Assembly (NCBI GenBank): GCA_024256265.1
Contig: JACGUK010000001.1
Coordinates: 62,001 to 126,000 of the forward strand
Origin: an archaeon
GTDB taxonomy: Archaea; Thermoproteota; Nitrososphaeria; Nitrososphaerales; JACAEJ01
Length of the DNA stretch: 64,000 bases
Direction: 5' to 3'
In this document: positions 44,262-53,013 of the stretch, one piece after another
How positions within the stretch are numbered: position 1 is the first letter of the stretch
Layout of the letters: each line of letters starts with the position of its first letter
The notes under the pieces: generated by a model
Database searches by the model: none
Told to the model about the DNA's origin: nothing
Seen by the model: the letters and a program-made list of their open reading frames with translations, nothing else
Program-made: the position numbers and the translations under genes

Positions 44262-44888
44262 TCACTTTTTGAGAATCGTTCTTTGAAAGCCTTCATCTGG
44301 GGCATAATCGATTCCATTAGCTATCAATTCATATCCAGACCATTTTTCGAACGTAGTTAGAATAGACCATAGAATCTCTCTTGAACTTTGCAACTCATCC
44401 AATGGGGCGAATATAATCAACGAGTTTCCATTGCGCTCCACTACGCAGGGTTCTGCCTCCTGCTCTCCAATTTCTCTAAAATAGCCTACCAGCTCGCCTT
44501 GATTAAGTGTTGAGTTCATCTCCATGTATACTTCGTATGCTCTGAACAGTCCATCTTGTAAAATTATTATTGCCATCCATTGAGCATACTCTCCATTGTT
44601 AAGATATTCGGGAATAGAGTCCATCACAGTTATCGTGAACTTTAATACCCCTTCATTCACTTCCAATTCCGCATAAGTTACATCGATTATACTAGGATAG
44701 TCTTCTCCTATAAATTCTACATCATCCTCAGAATCTTCGAGCCAAGCTTGGGTAGGATTTTCTGTAACATATGGGTGATATAATAATGCGACAGCACCAA
44801 TAAGGATGGCTACAATAGCTATAGCAAACCCGATGATCAGAGGCTTTGGATGCTTCTTCTCAGATAAAGAGATTAACTTAACAGTCAT
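44262..44888 (-). CDS. Membrane-anchored extracytoplasmic protein
   Basis: A 208-residue protein with a basic N-terminal region, one hydrophobic helix (about 17-39) as signal anchor, an acidic linker (WLEDSEDDVEF) and a beta-rich domain of about 150 residues (DVTYAELEVNEGVLKFTITV, then AQWMAIIILQDG). The pattern of a strand with evenly spaced Asn/Glu resembles small carbohydrate- or haem-binding sandwich domains, but no family motif is firm. It is followed on the same strand by a second secreted protein at 44921-45421, in the same orientation. Confidence 0.65.
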   Translation of the reverse strand: MTVKLISLSEKKHPKPLIIGFAIAIVAILIGAVALLYHPYVTENPTQAWLEDSEDDVEFIGEDYPSIIDVTYAELEVNEGVLKFTITVMDSIPEYLNNGEYAQWMAIIILQDGLFRAYEVYMEMNSTLNQGELVGYFREIGEQEAEPCVVERNGNSLIIFAPLDELQSSREILWSILTTFEKWSGYELIANGIDYAPDEGFQRTILKK

Positions 44889-44920
44889 AAGTACTACACG
44901 TTATCTCATTTTGATGCTTC

Positions 44921-45421
44921 TCAAGATAATGTTATTTCTCCTGTTAACCTTAAGTTGTACAATATAGTATAGCGAGGATATGTTGGAAGTATAATATAGC
45001 GTGAGGAGAGGGTTAGGGGTATCTCATTAGCGTAATATACCCCGCTTGTCCCACGCATACAACATCCTGTAATAGGACCTCCATACGGAGGAGTTATCCG
45101 AATACCTAGGTTGATGTAATGGTAGCGTTGAATCAACATGCCACACCCTCCTATAATACGAAATGTGGAACCATCCACCTTCACGGTTCCACTCGCTACA
45201 CGAAGTGACATATACCATGTTGGGCTTCCGTACCCTGTACCACTTAACGATAGATCTACACTATGAGGATTGCCATAACGATCATATGCTTGACCAGAAG
45301 CCTCTAGCACAAAACTATACCCTGCGTATTGAGCTGAAATAACAGGACCAGTAGTCACAACAGCAATACTTGCCAAGATCATAGTAAATGTGATTATGGT
45401 AAACGCTACTTGTGGCTTCAA
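44921..45421 (-). CDS. Secreted beta-rich protein with Cys motif
   Basis: The 166-residue protein starts with a signal peptide (residues 1-30, ending in a VISAQ-type site), then strands rich in Tyr, Gly and Ser (YSFVLEASGQAYDRYGNP, and GTVKVDGSTFRI). It carries IIGGCGMLI and GCCMRGT, so two or more Cys could pair outside the cell. There is no C-terminal anchor. It lies upstream of the 44262 gene on the minus strand, so the two may be co-transcribed. No family recognised. Confidence 0.65.
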   Translation of the reverse strand: MKPQVAFTIITFTMILASIAVVTTGPVISAQYAGYSFVLEASGQAYDRYGNPHSVDLSLSGTGYGSPTWYMSLRVASGTVKVDGSTFRIIGGCGMLIQRYHYINLGIRITPPYGGPITGCCMRGTSGVYYANEIPLTLSSRYIILPTYPRYTILYNLRLTGEITLS

Positions 45422-45471
45422 ACTACGTTAGTTAATATGCTTAGTTAGTTAAGCTTTATTCTGAAATCGTA

Positions 45472-45615
45472 ATGCTTCGATTCAACTTACGAACCTTGAT
45501 ACTACATTTCTCTTTGATTATATTGGGTATGGCATCTATGGCAGATCTGACCAGAAGGTTCCATAGGCTAATTCTATGCTGGTTCATTCTCTGGCGATCA
45601 GTTTCAGGACTGTAA
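45472..45615 (+). pseudogene. Collapsed duplicate of the GT-C-like gene at 38098
   Basis: The 47-codon frame begins MLRFNLRTLILHFSLII, nearly the same as the start of the 38098 protein (MPRFNLRTLILHFSLII), then runs without a shift into LGMASMADLTRRFHRLILCW, which matches residues about 520-540 of that protein. About 1.5 kb has been lost between short TTGG-containing matches. Most base differences from the intact gene are synonymous, so the source was a diverged, functional paralogue. After CWFIL the homology fades, and the frame ends at TAA 45613. Confidence 0.8.
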
Positions 45616-45768
45616 GGCCATGGAGCTGCCCTACCATTAAACTGTAGTTAGAAAGAAGGCGTAGCACCGAAGGGGAAGTTGTGTCTAAGGTGACTAACCC
45701 GCTGATTTTCCACTTATTCAAATCCTGTACCATAGCCTCTAATTTTTTCTTGATACTATCTATCAGAA

Positions 45769-46125
45769 TTAGATTCCTTCTTTAAAGAGCTTTAAGGAGA
45801 TGGCACCATCTTTCAATATGATCTCATAAGTGTCATTGACCTCAAACCTTATTCCTAATCTCTCATATTCATCTTCTGTAAGGAACATGGTTAGCTTAGG
45901 CAAGATCATCTCTCTTATAGGTGGGAATATGCCAAGAGTTTGAAATTGTGAAAGTATTCCTTTTATCAGTTTAGCCTCTTCTCCAACTCCTGAAAAGACA
46001 TCACTCGTTCTAGGTCTAACCTCCACTAACTCTATCTGCTTGCCAGGCAGTCCTGTCTCAGGATCGTTTATACTTGTTATTCTATGCACTTTAACATACT
46101 TTTTAGTGTAACTTTCGCTAGCCAT
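45769..46125 (-). CDS. Uncharacterised conserved-looking archaeal protein
   Basis: The protein (118 residues from ATG at 46125; the frame stays open from TTG at 46143) has no membrane segment or signal. It shows a basic start, IELVEVRPRTSDVFSGVGEE, a helix with LIKGILSQFQTLGIFPP and a beta end FEVNDTYEIILKDGAISLKL. It reads like a compact soluble domain, but I cannot name a family. It is divergent from the Rieske ferredoxin gene, with 93 nt between starts. Confidence 0.6.
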   Translation of the reverse strand: MASESYTKKYVKVHRITSINDPETGLPGKQIELVEVRPRTSDVFSGVGEEAKLIKGILSQFQTLGIFPPIREMILPKLTMFLTEDEYERLGIRFEVNDTYEIILKDGAISLKLFKEGI

Positions 46126-46179
46126 ATTCTCTAAGATGATCAAGACTTATTATTAATTGTTATTGAATGATAGCGCAAA

Positions 46180-46190
46180 TTTTTTATATT
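46180..46190 (+). promoter_or_regulatory. TATA box of the Rieske ferredoxin gene
   Basis: TTTTTATATT is centred about 26 nt before position 46213, leaving a leader of a few bases with GGTGAG just before TTG at 46219. Confidence 0.5.
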
Positions 46191-46218
46191 ATTACAATAA
46201 GTTCATGCAAGGTGAGTT

Positions 46219-46530
46219 TTGACCGAATTTATGAGAGTTGCTTCAGTTAAGGATATCTCTGAAGGAAAGATGATTGGAGTTAAGATTGATAAAAAAGATA
46301 TCATGATAGCGAATTTGGGAGGAAGATTCTATGCTATAGGTAATCGTTGCACCCATATGGGATGCCTTTTGTCCAAAGGCACTCTTGAAGGGGAGAAGGT
46401 TACCTGTCCTTGCCACTTCGCTGTATTTGGCGTGAAAACTGGAAAAGTGATAAGACCTCCTGCCTTAAAGCCTGAGCCGACTTATGAAGTCAATGTTCAA
46501 GAAGACGATATTTTGATAAAATCTGATTAA
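46219..46530 (+). CDS. Rieske-type [2Fe-2S] ferredoxin
   Basis: The 103-residue protein has both cluster loops: CTHMGC at residues 44-49 and CPCH at 63-66, so two Cys and two His bind the [2Fe-2S] cluster. It lacks a membrane anchor and an oxygenase domain and resembles the soluble NirD/biphenyl-type ferredoxins that donate electrons to an oxidoreductase. No partner oxygenase is next to it. The start is TTG at 46219, with GGTGAG upstream; ATG at 46231 is possible. Confidence 0.88.
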   Translation: MTEFMRVASVKDISEGKMIGVKIDKKDIMIANLGGRFYAIGNRCTHMGCLLSKGTLEGEKVTCPCHFAVFGVKTGKVIRPPALKPEPTYEVNVQEDDILIKSD

Positions 46531-46620
46531 GCGAGCTATTTCCTGAAAATTGGAAAGCTAGAGCGATAAAAAACTTTATTAGTAGATATTTCTGGTTCTT
46601 AGAAGGTGTAGCCGTAGAGT

Positions 46621-46764
46621 TTGTTTGAATACGGAGCAAGCATCAGGGTCCTTCCTGCTAAGGATGGTGAGCCCTTTCTCTTCTACAAAGGATGGCCTCT
46701 TTCAGGTTTAGCCCCCTTTAACTTTAGTTACAAAAATTTCATAGTAGGTGTGGACTTTGGTTAA
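46621..46764 (+). CDS. Possible small open frame upstream of carA
   Basis: A TTG-initiated frame of 47 codons (LFEYGASIRVLPAKDGEPF, then FYKGWPLSGLAPFNFS and on) overlaps the start of carA by 17 nt in another frame. Its composition is protein-like and it could be a leader peptide or the remnant of a gene. The same segment can also form hairpins (CCGTA/TACGG; TCCTT/AAGGA), so it could equally be a non-coding leader. Low confidence. Confidence 0.25.
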   Translation: MFEYGASIRVLPAKDGEPFLFYKGWPLSGLAPFNFSYKNFIVGVDFG

Positions 46765-47881
46765 AGCCATATTAGCTCTAGAAGATGGGATGATATTAGA
46801 AGGCAATGGTTTTGGCTATCCTTGTGAAGTTTCAGGAGAAGTTGTTTTTAACACAGGCATGACTGGTTACACTGAATCGTTAACAGATCCATCTTACTTT
46901 GGCCAGATATTGATTCAGACTTATCCCTTGATTGGAAATTATGGTGTACCGCCCTATTCAATTACTGATGAATTTGGAATTCCTTTGCACTTTGAATCCA
47001 GTAGAATTCAAGTCAAAGGCTATGTGGTATATTCACTTACCCAAAATCCTAGTCATTGGTCTTACAAAAAGACATTAAACGAATGGTTATATGAGCAAAA
47101 GATTCCTGGCATAGAAGGCATAGATACAAGAGAACTCACTAAGAAGATAAGAGTTAAGGGTACCATGCTAGGGATTCTGAAGGTAGCAAAAGAAATAAAT
47201 CTTAAAGAAATTAGAGCAAAATTGAAAGAGATCGAAGATCCTAATAAGAGAGATTTGGTAAAAGAAGTAACCATAAATAAGCTTGTTGAGTATAATTCTG
47301 AAAAATCGCCAAAAGTCGTCTTGATAGATTGTGGCACAAAATTTGGTATAATAAGAAGTCTGCTACAGAGAAATATAAATGTTGTAAGAGTACCTTACGA
47401 TTACCCTGCTGAAAAGATTCTGAGATTAAACCCATCTGGGATAGTTATCTCTAATGGTCCAGGAGATCCTAAAAAATGTGAAAAGACTATTAGAACTGTT
47501 AGAGAAATTTTAGAGACTGATCTGCCCATAATGGGAATTTGTCTTGGTAATCAAATTCTCGCCCTTGCAACAGGTGCAGATACCTATAAATTGAAGTTTG
47601 GGCACAGAGGTCAGAACCATCCTTGTATAGATTTGTTCACTGGGAAATGCTACATAACAAGCCAAAATCATGGGTACGCTATCGATACTGAAAGTTTAAA
47701 AGAAACTGGGTTTGATATATGGTTCAAGAACGTGAACGATAAAACTGTAGAAGGCATGAGGCATAGAAAGAAGCCTGTGTTTGGGACTCAATTTCATCCA
47801 GAAGCCTCTCCCGGACCTTATGAAACTGGATTTCTATTTGATTATTTTATCAAAGAAGTGAGGAAGTTTGCCAAAGTTTGA
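46748..47881 (+). CDS. carA: Carbamoyl-phosphate synthase small subunit
   Basis: The 377-residue glutaminase subunit supplies ammonia to CarB for carbamoyl phosphate, used in pyrimidine and arginine synthesis. The N-terminal domain has GFGYPCEVSGEVVFNTGMTGY, and the class I amidotransferase domain holds the nucleophile Cys in MGICLGNQ and the His and Glu in TQFHPEASPGP. GTG at 46748 is given; TTG at 46757 (giving MVKAILALEDG) may be the true start. It overlaps carB by 14 nt. Confidence 0.95.
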   Translation: MWTLVKAILALEDGMILEGNGFGYPCEVSGEVVFNTGMTGYTESLTDPSYFGQILIQTYPLIGNYGVPPYSITDEFGIPLHFESSRIQVKGYVVYSLTQNPSHWSYKKTLNEWLYEQKIPGIEGIDTRELTKKIRVKGTMLGILKVAKEINLKEIRAKLKEIEDPNKRDLVKEVTINKLVEYNSEKSPKVVLIDCGTKFGIIRSLLQRNINVVRVPYDYPAEKILRLNPSGIVISNGPGDPKKCEKTIRTVREILETDLPIMGICLGNQILALATGADTYKLKFGHRGQNHPCIDLFTGKCYITSQNHGYAIDTESLKETGFDIWFKNVNDKTVEGMRHRKKPVFGTQFHPEASPGPYETGFLFDYFIKEVRKFAKV

Positions 47882-50800
47882 GTGGATAAAAAAGGTCTTG
47901 ATCTTAGGGAGTGGAGCAATAAAGATAGGAGAGGCTGGAGAGTTTGACTATTCAGGTGCACAGGCTATAAAAGCTTTGAAAGAAGAGGGAATAAAAGTAA
48001 TACTTGTCAATCCCAACATAGCAACTATTCAAACTGATAAGAAATTTGTTGATAAGATTTATTTTCTTCCAATAAATCCAGAATTTGTTGAGAAGATCAT
48101 AGAAAAAGAGAGACCTGATGGAATACTTTTAGGGTTTGGAGGGCAGACTGCATTAAATTGTGGTGTAGAATTAGCAGAAAAAGGAATTTTAGAGAAATAT
48201 AGTGTAAAAGTTATAGGGACTGGCATAGAAGCGATAAAGATCGCTGATGACAGAAATTTCTTCAGAAAGACTATGTTAGAAAATGGTATACCAATCCCAA
48301 GAAGCAAAAAAGCAAATTCCATTGATGAGGCAATACAAGTTGCTAATGAGATAGACTATCCAGTAATGGTAAGAGTTGCTTACACATTAGGTGGGCAAGG
48401 GTCTGGGGTAGCGCACAATAGAGAAGAATTGGCAGAGATAGCAGCAAGAGGCTTAGTTCACAGTAGAATTAAACAAGTCTTAATTGAAGAATACCTTGGG
48501 AAATGGAAAGAATTGGAATATGAAGTGATGAGAGATTGTGAGGATAATTGTATAATAGTCTGTAATATGGAAAACTTTGATCCTATGGGAGTCCATACTG
48601 GAGACAGTATTGTTATTGCACCTTCTCAGACTTTGACCAATAGAGAATATCATATTTTAAGAATGGCTAGTTTTAAAGTTATAAGATCTTTAGGGATAAT
48701 AGGAGAATGTAATATACAATTCGCCGTAGATCCTAACTCTGAACAATTTAGAGTAATAGAAGTGAATTCTCGACTATCGAGAAGTTCTGCCCTTGCATCA
48801 AAAGCTACTGGTTATCCTATAGCATATATAGCTGCAAAGCTTGCAATTGGTTATACCTTACCTGAATTGATGAACAAAGTTACAGGGGTAACTACTGCCT
48901 GCTTTGAGCCTGCATTAGATTATGTTGTAGTTAAAATTCCTAGATGGGATTTTCAGAAGTTCAAGCATGTTAGTAGAAGAATAGGAACTCAGATGAAATC
49001 TGTAGGAGAAGTTATGGCTATTGGTAGAAACTTTGAGGAGGCTTTACAGAAAGCAGTAAGGATGCTCGATATAGATAAAGAATTGACAGACATTGATGAT
49101 TTAGAAGTTAGCAGAGAAGATGTCTTTGCTATAGAGATGGTAGAGCATGAATTGGAGAACCCTACAGATAGAAGAATATTTTACATCATTAAGGCACTAC
49201 AATCTGGCATAGATGTAAAAAGAATCTTTGAATTGACTGGCATCGATCCTTGGTTCTTAAACAAAATCAAAGGTATATTAGACTTTCAAGAATTACTGAA
49301 GAAAAATTTAACCCCTGAGAATATAAAGAAAGCTAAACAGCTTGGTTTTTCAGATAAAAAGATTGGTAGCATAGTTGGAAAGAATGAAGCAGAGATTAGG
49401 AAGATAAGAAAATCTTTAGGCATATTGCCAGTGATAAAGCAGATAGATACTCTTGCAGCAGAATGGCCCGCTACCACTAACTACCTTTATCTTACTTACA
49501 ATGGCTATACAGACGATATAGAAATCTTAAGAAGAAGCAAAGTTGTTGTTCTTGGTTCTGGTTGTTATAGAATAGGTTCAAGTGTCGAGTTTGATTGGTG
49601 TTGTGTGAACATGGCTTGGGCTTTAAAGAAAAAAGGAATAGAAGAGGTCATAATGATAAATTATAATCCAGAAACTGTCTCAACTGATTATGATGTTTTG
49701 GATAAGCTATATTTTGAAGAATTAACTTTGGAGAGAGTTTTGGATATAGTTGAGAAAGAGAAACCTGACGGAATAGTTGTAAGTGTAGGTGGGCAGATAC
49801 CCAACAATTTGGCTATTAAACTCGTTAACAATGATGTAAAGATACTAGGAACTTCTGCTGAAGACATAGATAGGGCTGAAGATAGATCAAAGTTCAGCAC
49901 GATACTTGATGAATTAGGAATAAAGCAGCCTATTTGGAGCAAGCTAGGAACGATCGAAAAGGCAAAGGAATTTGCAGATAAGATAAATTACCCTGTATTG
50001 GTAAGACCATCTTACGTTCTTTCTGGTTCTGCAATGAACGTAGCTTTTGATGAAAAACAATTAGAAGATTATCTAAAAAAAGCAACTAGAGTATCAAAAG
50101 AGTATCCTGTGGTTATCTCAAAATTCATCACCTATGCCAAAGAAGTTGAGGTGGATGGAGTCTGTGATGGAGAAAATGTCTTCATAGGCGCAATAATAGA
50201 GCATGTGGAGAATGCAGGTGTTCATTCAGGAGATGCTACCATGTGCATACCATCCATCAATATTCCAAATGATGTTAAAGATAAAATGAGAGATTACACA
50301 AGAAGAATAGCTAGAAGATTGAATATTCAAGGACCTTTTAACATTCAGTATATAGTAAAAGATGGGGAAGTTTATGTTATAGAATGTAACTTAAGAGCAT
50401 CAAGAAGCATGCCCTTCGTTTCAAAGACCACTGGCATAAATCTGATGGATGTTGCTGCAAATGCTATACTAGGAAGAAAGATCAAAGACGGCGAGGCTTC
50501 AGCGAATAAATTTAGTGTAAAAGTACCTCAATTCTCTTTTATGAGGTTAGAAGGCGCAGACCCTATAACTGGTGTTGAAATGGTTTCTACAGGGGAGGTG
50601 GCTTGTTTTGGAGAGAGTTTTGAGGAGGCTTTTCTAAAGGCTCTTATGGCTGGAGGTTTAAGCTTGCCTAAGAAGGGAGATTCAATCCTCATTACAGTTG
50701 GCGGGTATAAAGAAAGCATAATTTCTATAGCAAAGAAATTTTTAGAGAAAGAATTCAAAATATATGCTACAGAGCACACAGCAGAAGCATTAATTAAAAA

Positions 50801-51035
50801 TGATATAAAATGTGAGGTCTTGCATAAAGTGAGTGAGGGAAAACAGCCAAATATCCTCGATTATTTGATAAATCAAAAGATAAAATTAGTTATCAATGTT
50901 CTAAAGTTAGAAGGAGCGAGTTCTCTGAAAGCATTAGATGATGATTATACAATAAGAAGGAAGGCTGTGGAGTTCGGGATTCCTGTTATAACAAATCTTG
51001 AGCTTACAGATGCTTTAGCAAACGCTATTAAATGA
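47868..51035 (+). CDS. carB: Carbamoyl-phosphate synthase large subunit
   Basis: The 1055-residue protein has two homologous ATP-grasp halves (each starting VLILGSGAIKIGEAGEFDYS and VVVLGSGCYRIGSSVEFDW) and a C-terminal MGS-like domain from about residue 930. The first half makes carboxyphosphate and carbamate, the second phosphorylates carbamate. Length is standard. The connecting region (about 400-550) carries the oligomerisation domain. It overlaps carA by 14 nt, so the heterodimer is co-translated. No pyrimidine or arginine genes follow. Confidence 0.96.
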   Translation: MPKFEWIKKVLILGSGAIKIGEAGEFDYSGAQAIKALKEEGIKVILVNPNIATIQTDKKFVDKIYFLPINPEFVEKIIEKERPDGILLGFGGQTALNCGVELAEKGILEKYSVKVIGTGIEAIKIADDRNFFRKTMLENGIPIPRSKKANSIDEAIQVANEIDYPVMVRVAYTLGGQGSGVAHNREELAEIAARGLVHSRIKQVLIEEYLGKWKELEYEVMRDCEDNCIIVCNMENFDPMGVHTGDSIVIAPSQTLTNREYHILRMASFKVIRSLGIIGECNIQFAVDPNSEQFRVIEVNSRLSRSSALASKATGYPIAYIAAKLAIGYTLPELMNKVTGVTTACFEPALDYVVVKIPRWDFQKFKHVSRRIGTQMKSVGEVMAIGRNFEEALQKAVRMLDIDKELTDIDDLEVSREDVFAIEMVEHELENPTDRRIFYIIKALQSGIDVKRIFELTGIDPWFLNKIKGILDFQELLKKNLTPENIKKAKQLGFSDKKIGSIVGKNEAEIRKIRKSLGILPVIKQIDTLAAEWPATTNYLYLTYNGYTDDIEILRRSKVVVLGSGCYRIGSSVEFDWCCVNMAWALKKKGIEEVIMINYNPETVSTDYDVLDKLYFEELTLERVLDIVEKEKPDGIVVSVGGQIPNNLAIKLVNNDVKILGTSAEDIDRAEDRSKFSTILDELGIKQPIWSKLGTIEKAKEFADKINYPVLVRPSYVLSGSAMNVAFDEKQLEDYLKKATRVSKEYPVVISKFITYAKEVEVDGVCDGENVFIGAIIEHVENAGVHSGDATMCIPSINIPNDVKDKMRDYTRRIARRLNIQGPFNIQYIVKDGEVYVIECNLRASRSMPFVSKTTGINLMDVAANAILGRKIKDGEASANKFSVKVPQFSFMRLEGADPITGVEMVSTGEVACFGESFEEAFLKALMAGGLSLPKKGDSILITVGGYKESIISIAKKFLEKEFKIYATEHTAEALIKNDIKCEVLHKVSEGKQPNILDYLINQKIKLVINVLKLEGASSLKALDDDYTIRRKAVEFGIPVITNLELTDALANAIK

Positions 51036-51085
51036 GATTAAATCAAAAAATCTTAACTCAAAAAATACACCATTTGATCCAAAAA

Positions 51086-51093
51086 CTATAAAT
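51086..51093 (+). promoter_or_regulatory. TATA box of the stable RNA gene
   Basis: CTATAAAT, preceded by an A-run (BRE-like), is centred about 26 nt before 51117, exactly where the terminal helix of the RNA begins. This places a dedicated promoter 50 nt after the carB stop. Confidence 0.7.
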
Positions 51094-51116
51094 AGAATTT
51101 TTAGTATAAAGTATAT

Positions 51117-51349
51117 GCTACCCAGCCGGAAAAGGTGTGGGTTTGTCGATCGAACTCGCATGTCAGGGGAAGCCTTGGCGTGTCGCGCGGGTCGACGGTC
51201 GTCTGATTGCCTGATGTGAAGCTTATGGGAAACCATAAGGCTCCCTATAGCGACCAGATGAGGGCCAACCAGTAAGGCAATGTGGGGGTAAAGACCACAT
51301 GCGTTGCAAGACTGGAAAGCCGCATCCACTCCGAAAGCTGGGTAGTTTT
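51117..51349 (+). ncRNA. Structured non-coding RNA, about 230 nt, class not assigned
   Basis: The 5' and 3' ends pair perfectly (CTACCCAGC with GCTGGGTAG). Inside are a 9-bp helix CATGTCAGG/CCTGATGTG, a hairpin CTTATGG-GAAA-CCATAAG with a GNRA loop, a helix TGTGG/CCACA extended by GCAA/TTGC, a helix CCAGT/ACTGG, and GTGTGG/CCGCAT near the ends. A TATA box lies 26 nt before the 5' end and a T-rich stretch follows the 3' end. It is richer in GC than the surroundings, as archaeal stable RNAs are. I looked for SRP RNA (helix 8) and RNase P RNA (CR-I, CR-V) signatures and did not find clear ones; an AGATGA at 51267-51272 resembles CR-IV. A divergent RNase P or SRP RNA, or a new RNA, remain possible. 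Confidence 0.75.
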
Positions 51350-51524
51350 GTCTCATTTTTTATTTAGGAATTAAATTATACTCAAGCCATAAAAATCGTA
51401 AATGCTTTCCCATTTATCTTCATGGTCATTAAAGGCATCAAAAGCTAAAGTGATCTAATTTTTCATCATTCTTATCATGGAACCCTTTATATCACTCTTT
51501 ATGTTTGCAGAATTGGGATTCTAA

Positions 51525-52613
51525 GTGAGGATCACAAAGGTTCAATGTACCAAGGTTTCAATCCCCCTAAATAAACCAGCCAACTTCGCAACAAGGACAG
51601 TAAAAAAGAGGGATTACACTATTGTGGAGATATACACTGATGAGGGCATAGTGGGCATCTCGACTATTTGGTGGCATCATCCTGCTATGATCATTGAGAA
51701 CCATCTGAAGGATTTGATCATAGGTGAAGACCCGTTTTTAATCCAAGATATCTGGAGAAAGATGTATCTTGAATTATACAGAGAGAGAAAGGGAGCAGCC
51801 ATCTGTGCAATAAGTGGAGTAGATATAGCATTATGGGATATAATAGGAAAGGCTATGAAAATCCCTCTTTACAAACTTCTTGGAGGGTCTAAGAGCAAGG
51901 TTCATTGCTACGCCAGTGGTGGCTATTATCGTGAAGGAAAAGGACTTAAGGAATTGGCTGAGGAAATGATAAGTTATGTAAATCAAGGCTTTAAGGCTGT
52001 GAAGATGAAAGTTGGGGCTTTGAGCATAGAAAAGGATGTCGAGAGGGTCAAAGCTGTTAGAGATTCTATTGGTCCGGATACAGATTTGGCAATAGATGCA
52101 AATAACGCTTACAAAGTCAAAGAAGCCATAAAGGCAGGGAGGCTGTATGAGAAGTATAATGTTTTGTGGTTTGAAGAACCTGTTTGGCCTGATGATATTA
52201 AAGGGAGTGCTAAAGTAGCTAATTTTTTAGATATACCTGTTGCCTCAGGTGAGCTTGAGTATACGAAGTATGGATTCAAAGAATTGATAGAGAGCAGAGC
52301 AGCTGATATATTACAACCTGATGTGACTTTTTGTGGAGGTATTACAGAGTTTCTTAAGATAGCCAAGATGGCTGAAGCTTGGAATATTCCAATTGCACCT
52401 CACGCTGCCCATGACATACATGTGCATCTAGTCGCAGCTCTTCCTAATGCTTTAACAGTAGAATACTTTCTTAAAGATGCTGATATAATGAAGGAGATGG
52501 AACTTTATGAAAGGACAATTGAGCCAAAGGACGGTTACCTTGAAGCCCCAAATACGCCTGGCTTAGGAATTGAGCTTAATGAGAGAGCGGTAAAAAGGTA
52601 TCGTGTAAGATAA
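51525..52613 (+). CDS. Enolase-superfamily enzyme (mandelate racemase/muconate lactonising group)
   Basis: The 362-residue protein has the N-terminal capping domain and a barrel with KMK at 160-162, metal ligands Asp191, Glu217 and Glu243, Asp266 and His293/His296 in APHAAHD, the arrangement of the mandelate racemase branch. It would abstract an alpha-proton from a carboxylate substrate, for example in sugar-acid dehydration. The Cys-Gly-Gly in FCGGITE is common in the MR group. Start GTG at 51525, with a TATA box near 51485-51493. Substrate cannot be inferred; no catabolic operon is attached. Confidence 0.85.
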   Translation: MRITKVQCTKVSIPLNKPANFATRTVKKRDYTIVEIYTDEGIVGISTIWWHHPAMIIENHLKDLIIGEDPFLIQDIWRKMYLELYRERKGAAICAISGVDIALWDIIGKAMKIPLYKLLGGSKSKVHCYASGGYYREGKGLKELAEEMISYVNQGFKAVKMKVGALSIEKDVERVKAVRDSIGPDTDLAIDANNAYKVKEAIKAGRLYEKYNVLWFEEPVWPDDIKGSAKVANFLDIPVASGELEYTKYGFKELIESRAADILQPDVTFCGGITEFLKIAKMAEAWNIPIAPHAAHDIHVHLVAALPNALTVEYFLKDADIMKEMELYERTIEPKDGYLEAPNTPGLGIELNERAVKRYRVR

Positions 52614-52639
52614 TATTTATTGGTGGTATCTTAAGAGCT

Positions 52640-52990
52640 ATGAGGGACAAAAAATTGCATGCCAACCTTCTTTTACTTTATTTCATCATAGGAGGAATTG
52701 TGGTCAGCTCTACTGTATTCATCGGTAGTGAGGGAAAGGGTTTATTAGCAGCATTCTTAGCCCTCTTCCCCTCAGTAACCTTCACCACTTTTTTAATAAT
52801 ATACTTGGAATCAGGTTTGAATGCCACTCTCTCTTATGCAAAGGGTTTAGCCCTTCTAACTCCAGCATGGATACTTTATCTACTTGTCTTCATCTTCTTC
52901 TTGCCAAAGATAGAATTTTATAAAGCTATAGCATTGGGCATATCACTTTACATCTTATCCTCCTTTATTATAATGCGTCTAGTAGATTGA
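52640..52990 (+). CDS. Four-helix membrane protein (DUF3147-like)
   Basis: A 116-residue protein with four membrane helices and short loops; GKGLLAAFLALFPSVTF and KGLALLTPAWILYL, spaced as two similar halves, resemble the DUF3147 family, whose function is unknown. A charged start (MRDKKLHA) puts the N-terminus inside. It follows the enolase-superfamily gene by 26 nt, probably in the same transcript. Confidence 0.6.
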   Translation: MRDKKLHANLLLLYFIIGGIVVSSTVFIGSEGKGLLAAFLALFPSVTFTTFLIIYLESGLNATLSYAKGLALLTPAWILYLLVFIFFLPKIEFYKAIALGISLYILSSFIIMRLVD

Positions 52991-53013
52991 AAATATTACT
53001 TCGAGTTAGGATT

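Noticed and set aside
44148..44360. A 70-codon hydrophobic frame on the plus strand
   Set aside because: It overlaps the 3' end of the well-supported minus-strand gene at 44262 by about 100 nt and has no promoter or ribosome site.
51117..51349. Reading the segment as a protein-coding frame on the minus strand (51015-51356)
   Set aside because: The frame has no family character, whereas the segment has a promoter, paired ends and internal helices as an RNA.
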